Below, one piece after another: positions 6,223 to 9,135 of a stretch of DNA of 9,135 nt (positions within the stretch are counted from its first letter, which is position 1; every line of letters starts with the position of its first letter). This DNA is from JBBRHF01 sp038223055 (lineage in GTDB: Bacteria; Actinomycetota; Actinomycetes; JACCUZ01): the NCBI GenBank assembly GCA_038223055.1, contig JBBRHF010000173.1, forward strand, positions 1 through 9,135, given 5' to 3'. A program made the position numbers and the translations under genes. Below the pieces are notes generated by a model, which saw only the letters and a program-made list of their open reading frames with translations, searched no databases and was not told the DNA's origin.

Positions 6223-6558
6223 ATGACCCGAGTCCCGTACCGCATCGGCGAGGACGTCGCCGCGATGTACCTCGACCCCCGGCACGGCACCCCCAGCCTG
6301 TCGCCCGGCTACGTCAGCGCGATCAGCGCCCACGACACCGGCTGGACCGTTCGAGTCACCATCCGCGGCAAGCCCGAGCCGGTGGAGTACCGCACCAGCT
6401 GGAGCGGGCAGTGTGACTTCCTGAGCCGCGCGGGTGACCACCTGAAGGGTCGGCGGCGGCTTACGAGAGGTGTCGACGGCGCGCTGCGCTCGGTCGAGGA
6501 GTTGGCGGGCGTCTTGGACGATGCCGAGGGTGACCTGTCGGCGCAGGCCGACCGATGA
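6223..6558 (+). CDS. Small protein of unknown function, possibly chimeric
   Basis: This 111-residue protein starts at ATG 6223, nine bases after GAGGAG (6208-6213), and lies 83 bases after the HTH gene. Residues 1-70 (MTRVPYRIGEDVAAMYLDPR..., YVSAISAHDTGWTVRVTIRG, CDFLSRAG) look like a compact beta-rich domain; I recall similar short unknown proteins in actinomycetes but cannot name a family. Residues 71-111 (basic HLKGRRRLTRGVDGALRS, then acidic VEELAGVLDDAEGDLSAQ) are helical, with slightly poorer third-position G/C, more like the next gene. The stop overlaps the start of the gene at 6555 (ATGA), so the two are translationally coupled. No membrane segment or Cys cluster is present. Confidence 0.6.
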   Translation: MTRVPYRIGEDVAAMYLDPRHGTPSLSPGYVSAISAHDTGWTVRVTIRGKPEPVEYRTSWSGQCDFLSRAGDHLKGRRRLTRGVDGALRSVEELAGVLDDAEGDLSAQADR

Positions 6559-7274
6559 GCGAGGACAGCCCGATCCCGATTCCTGTGGGTCGATGGGAAT
6601 GGGAGGAGAGCCTTCGCGCCGGCAGCTACCTGCCTCCTCACGTCGACAGGGGTCCCTTGGAGGACGCAGAGTTCCTTCACGACCACGGCCACCTGCCTCC
6701 TGACCTCGATCTTCCTGGGCCGACGTCGACCACGGAGTACCGCAGGGCACTCGCCGACGCCGCACTGGACGCGACCAAGGATGCCCGCGCCGAAGGACGC
6801 CCTCTGGACCCGTTCGAGGAGGCGCTCTTGCAGGAACACCAGCGGCTCAACGGAGTGAGCCAGCTGTACCGCGAGGAAGGCCAGATGTGGCTGCGGGTGA
6901 GCCCGGGCCATTCGGTGAGCGAGCAGTGGCTCCAGGAGCAGGTCCCCGATCTGTACGCGCAGTGGTTGGGTGCGCCAAGCGGGGCCGCGCGCGACCAGTT
7001 GGCGGTGCAGATCGAGACGCGACTCGAGGAGGTTGCGTCGGATGGGTCGTGGGACCAGGTGGCGCCGCACCACCAGCAGAACACGCCGGCGACGTCGCTC
7101 TCGGAGCGGATCGGCACCTACGAGGCCGTGGTCGACGCGATCGGCGCGCTGCCGATTGGGCACCGGGATCGCCCGGCGCAGCGGGCGAGCGGGGATGTGC
7201 TGCGTGGTGACGTGGCGGCGATGCCCTCGGGTGAGGCGCGGGAGGGGCTGACCCGGCGCCTGGACGCCGCGTAC

Positions 7275-7380
7275 CTCGTCGCTGACCGGCCCGTCTTCGA
7301 GGCGATCGCCGAGGCCCCGGTCGACCGGCTGGGGATTGCCGAGCTGGCCGGCGCCAGCGGCGGGGACCGGCCGCAGGTCT
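7275..7380 (+). repeat. Intragenic duplication, copy A (copy B at 7874-7958)
   Basis: Copy A encodes LVADRPVFEAIAEAP ... ELAGASGGDRPQVC. Copy B encodes LVADRPVIEAIAEVSV then LAGAGGGDGPQVS. The DNA is also highly similar, with copy B lacking exactly 21 bases (seven codons). Copy B is read in the third frame of the broken gene, which supports that frame as the real one there. Confidence 0.75.
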
Positions 7381-7873
7381 GCGCCGGGGAGATCCACGTG
7401 TGGATGGTGGCCGAGGATCCGCACGCTGCGCTTCGTGCCGACGTGTTCCTCGCGGTGACCGCCGCCGGCCACGACCCGGCCCGGCTGCAGGAGACCGTCG
7501 CGCGCCGTGGTGTCGATCTCGGCCAGGTCGCGCCTGCCCTCACCCCGGCGAGCGACTTCTACGCCCGACACCCCCCTCGCGATCGAGGCGACGCTCGACC
7601 GAGAGATCGCCGCGGGCGGGTTCCGCGACGTGGCGTCCTACGTCGCATCCTGGCAGCACAATCGGCCGACCTGCACGACACCGAGAGAGCCATCGTCGAG
7701 CACGTCGTCGGGTCGGTGATCGCGACCACCGACCCGGACGGACGGGATGTCCGTGTGGCCGCGCGGATGTGGGACGCGCCGCCGGCCGCGCCGAGTCTCG
7801 CGAGTGGATTGCCGCCCTGGAGCGCGGCGCCGGCCGCGCCGACGAGGTCTCCGATATGGCAGCCGCCGCGGAC

Positions 7874-7958
7874 CTCGTCGCCGACCGGCCCGTCATCGAG
7901 GCGATCGCCGAGGTTTCCGTCCTGGCCGGCGCCGGCGGCGGGGACGGGCCGCAGGTCT
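7874..7958 (+). repeat. Intragenic duplication, copy B
   Basis: This is the second copy of the segment at 7275-7380, about 600 bases away and 21 bases shorter with the frame kept. Near-identity at the DNA level implies a fairly recent duplication or conversion within one gene. Confidence 0.75.
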
Positions 7959-8082
7959 CCACCGAACTCACCCACCCGCCGGCACCCGCCGATACCCAGC
8001 CGCACGGGGCGTCCCGGTGGCACCCGAAGGTCGCGGCGCTGGACCCCCACATCCTCACCGACCCGCACTGGCTCGCCCTGGC

Positions 8083-8143
8083 CGCCGGCCTGGACCGCGC
8101 CGAACACGCCGGCCTGGACCGCGCCGAACACGCCGGCCTGGAC
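8083..8143 (+). repeat. 24-bp tandem repeat, two full copies and a partial third
   Basis: The unit GCCGGCCTGGACCGCGCC plus GAACAC occurs at 8084-8107 and 8108-8131 without a mismatch, and the first 12 bases recur at 8132-8143. It encodes LDRAEHAG repeated twice. The period is a multiple of three, so copy-number change would keep the frame. Confidence 0.9.
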
Positions 8144-8456
8144 ATCGCCTCCACCCTGACTGAGCTGGCCGCCACCACCCCGTTACCGCCGGACCACCGA
8201 GCCCGGGCGCTGCACTACCGGCTGATCGGCGCCTGCCCCGCCGCCGCCACCCCCGCCCCGGCGTTGGGCACCCCAGACCCGGCAGGAGCACCCGGCGCCG
8301 GGCCGGAGGCCGCCCCCACCGTCACACCGACCCGCCAGGCGCGGCCCGGCCAGGCGACTGACCGCACGCAGAACGGGATCCTCCGGTAAGCGTCACGGCG
8401 TCGCACTGGGGGTCGGGTTTGAGCGACAACCAGATCGGGCGAGCACGCAGCGCCGG

Positions 8457-8987
8457 TCAGTTCTTGGCGGCGCGCGGTGGGACGACGAGCCGGCTCTGGG
8501 CCTGCTCCCACCCGCTGTGCGGTGCCCCAGCGGTTCCCTCGCGCTCGCGCGGATCGGGGTAGTAGGCGGTGTCGCTCCAGCCGATGACCACCTCGATGGT
8601 GGCGTCGGCACCCAGCGGCAGCTCCTCGACCTGGATCTCGCCGTTCGGACCCGCCGTGGGGCTCATCCGGACGATGGTGTCCGGCAGCTTCACCGTGAGC
8701 AGCGCCGTGCCGCTCGGATCCACCCGGTCAAAGGACGGCAACAGGTGCACCGCGCCAGGGATAGGCTCGCGGCCCTCGTCGGTCAGCCGCACCTCGAAGG
8801 CGCCCGTCGCGTCGTCCCGGACGATGGCGCGCGGCTGCGAGACGTAGTGCAGGGCGCGGTCGGTGCGGGGGTTGTCCAGGCGTAGCCGCAGCTCCACCTG
8901 GCCGCGCTTGCGGGTCATCCGGTCCAGGCTGAGGGCCAGCCCGGGCTGCTCTGCACCGCTCTTGCCGGTCGGCTGGTCGTTGCTCAC
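8457..8987 (-). CDS. Predicted beta-rich protein of unknown function
   Basis: This 176-residue protein starts at GTG 8987, six bases after GAGGAGT (9000-8994). It has no signal peptide or membrane segment. After a polar start (MSNDQPTGKSGAEQPG) come alternating hydrophobic strands: LALSLDRMTRKRGQVELRLR, YVSQPRAIVRDD, AFEVRLTDEG, GTALLTVKLP, IEVVIGWSD. The pattern suggests an Ig- or FN3-like beta sandwich; this is inference from pattern only. I do not recognise a named family. The start overlaps the stop of the upstream gene by GTGA, so both belong to one operon. It converges with the broken gene at 6555-8389, leaving 67 bases between stops with no clear terminator. Confidence 0.65.
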   Translation of the reverse strand: MSNDQPTGKSGAEQPGLALSLDRMTRKRGQVELRLRLDNPRTDRALHYVSQPRAIVRDDATGAFEVRLTDEGREPIPGAVHLLPSFDRVDPSGTALLTVKLPDTIVRMSPTAGPNGEIQVEELPLGADATIEVVIGWSDTAYYPDPREREGTAGAPHSGWEQAQSRLVVPPRAAKN

Positions 8988-9135
8988 GACGCCACTCCTC
9001 TCAGGTCAGCGTTCGGTCCGAGCCCCCAGGCGGGGTCGGAGGTGGCCGCGACGGCGGTCCGGACGGCCGTCGCCTCGCCGAGCTCGGCGAGCAGCCGATC
9101 CCGGAAGGTCCGGCGCGCCTGGGGCGTGCGCAGCA
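8984..9135 (-). CDS. C-terminal end of an unknown protein (partial, runs off right edge)
   Basis: The last 49 codons (from 9133 to TGA 8986-8984) read LRTPQARRTFRDRLLAELGE, ATAVRTAVAATSDPAWGLGP, NADLRGVAS. The codons show strong third-position G/C, and the stop overlaps the next gene's GTG by four bases. The ribosome site of that gene (GAGGAGT) lies inside this coding end. The mainly helical segment is too short to assign a family. Confidence 0.6.
   Translation of the reverse strand, partial: LRTPQARRTFRDRLLAELGEATAVRTAVAATSDPAWGLGPNADLRGVAS

Larger units (their letters stand above)
6555..8389 (+). pseudogene. Large unrecognised gene broken by three frame changes; tail relaxase-like
   Basis: The ATG overlaps the upstream stop (ATGA). 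The first frame is good to about 7570 (starting MSEDSPIPIPVGRWEWEESL, later ERIGTYEAVVDAIGAL and LVADRPVFEAIAEAP). Coding bias then moves to a second frame (TPLAIEATLDREIAAGGFRD, VASYVASWQ) at a run of six C (7571-7576). It returns near 7656 (SADLHDTERAIVEHVVGSVI, ATTDPDGRD) and moves to a third frame near 7790 (REWIAALERGAGRADEVSDM ... ) to TAA 8387-8389. Without repair the first frame ends at 8159. I do not recognise the N-terminal 340 residues. The tail (HPKVAALDPHILTDPHWLAL, LDIASTLTELAATTPLPPDH, RARALHYRLIGACP) resembles the C-terminal tails of actinobacterial MobF-type relaxases, but no relaxase or helicase motif is present. Decay, or assembly errors in C-runs, could explain the breaks. 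Confidence 0.55.

Noticed and set aside
6309..7571. 420-codon minus-strand frame
   Set aside because: It lies opposite the 6223 and 6555 genes, whose ribosome site, ATGA coupling and duplicated peptide support the plus strand.
7747..8163. Arg/Gly-rich 138-codon plus-strand frame
   Set aside because: The frame carrying the second copy of the LVADRP segment and running to 8389 has better codon use; this one is a shadow.
1..9135. CRISPR array, tRNA or rRNA genes
   Set aside because: No regularly spaced short repeats, cloverleaf-like segments or rRNA-like stretches were seen by eye. The only tandem repeat is the 24-bp coding one.

Overview
The window comes from a very GC-rich genome with strong G/C preference at third codon positions, GTG starts and GAGGAG-type ribosome binding sites. 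The protein relatives I recognise are mostly actinobacterial (an aconitase subtype, a multi-HTH accessory regulator, actinobacterial Tn3-type transposases, a DUF6431-like protein), so a high-GC actinomycete, possibly of the Pseudonocardiales, is the best guess. The genus cannot be fixed from this sequence.

Left part (1-2229): the C-terminal end of an IS630-type transposase runs in from the left edge. After a short spacer comes the only intact, clearly assignable metabolic gene, an Aquifex-type aconitate hydratase (274-2229). It starts at a GTG behind a perfect GAGGAGG. In the [4Fe-4S] site the first canonical cysteine position reads Ser, while the later CxxC pair is kept.

Middle part (2230-5368): this is a graveyard of mobile DNA. 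In order it holds a non-coding stretch with a hairpin and a minus-strand FAH-like motif; the N-terminal domain of one Tn3-family transposase (plus strand, broken by a nonsense codon and two frame changes), fused to the last 73 codons of a type II haloacid-dehalogenase-like gene; an intact small SRPBCC protein; then a second, unrelated Tn3 transposase on the minus strand. Only the two ends of that second transposase survive. They flank a fragment of a tyrosine recombinase C-terminus on the opposite strand. A decayed DUF6431-like zinc-ribbon gene follows.

Right part (5369-9135): a multi-helix-turn-helix DNA-binding protein and a small protein of unknown function are followed, with ATGA overlap, by a long unrecognised gene. 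That gene is broken by three frame changes and carries an internal duplication and a 24-bp tandem repeat. Its end resembles the C-terminal tails of actinobacterial conjugative relaxases, so this part may derive from an integrative or conjugative element. Converging from the right are a predicted beta-rich protein and the end of the gene upstream of it, coupled by a GTGA overlap.

I do not see a complete, coherent new defence or biosynthetic system. The most unusual points are the Ser-for-Cys aconitase, the nested transposase/integrase mosaic, and the repeat-bearing, frame-broken gene at 6555-8389.
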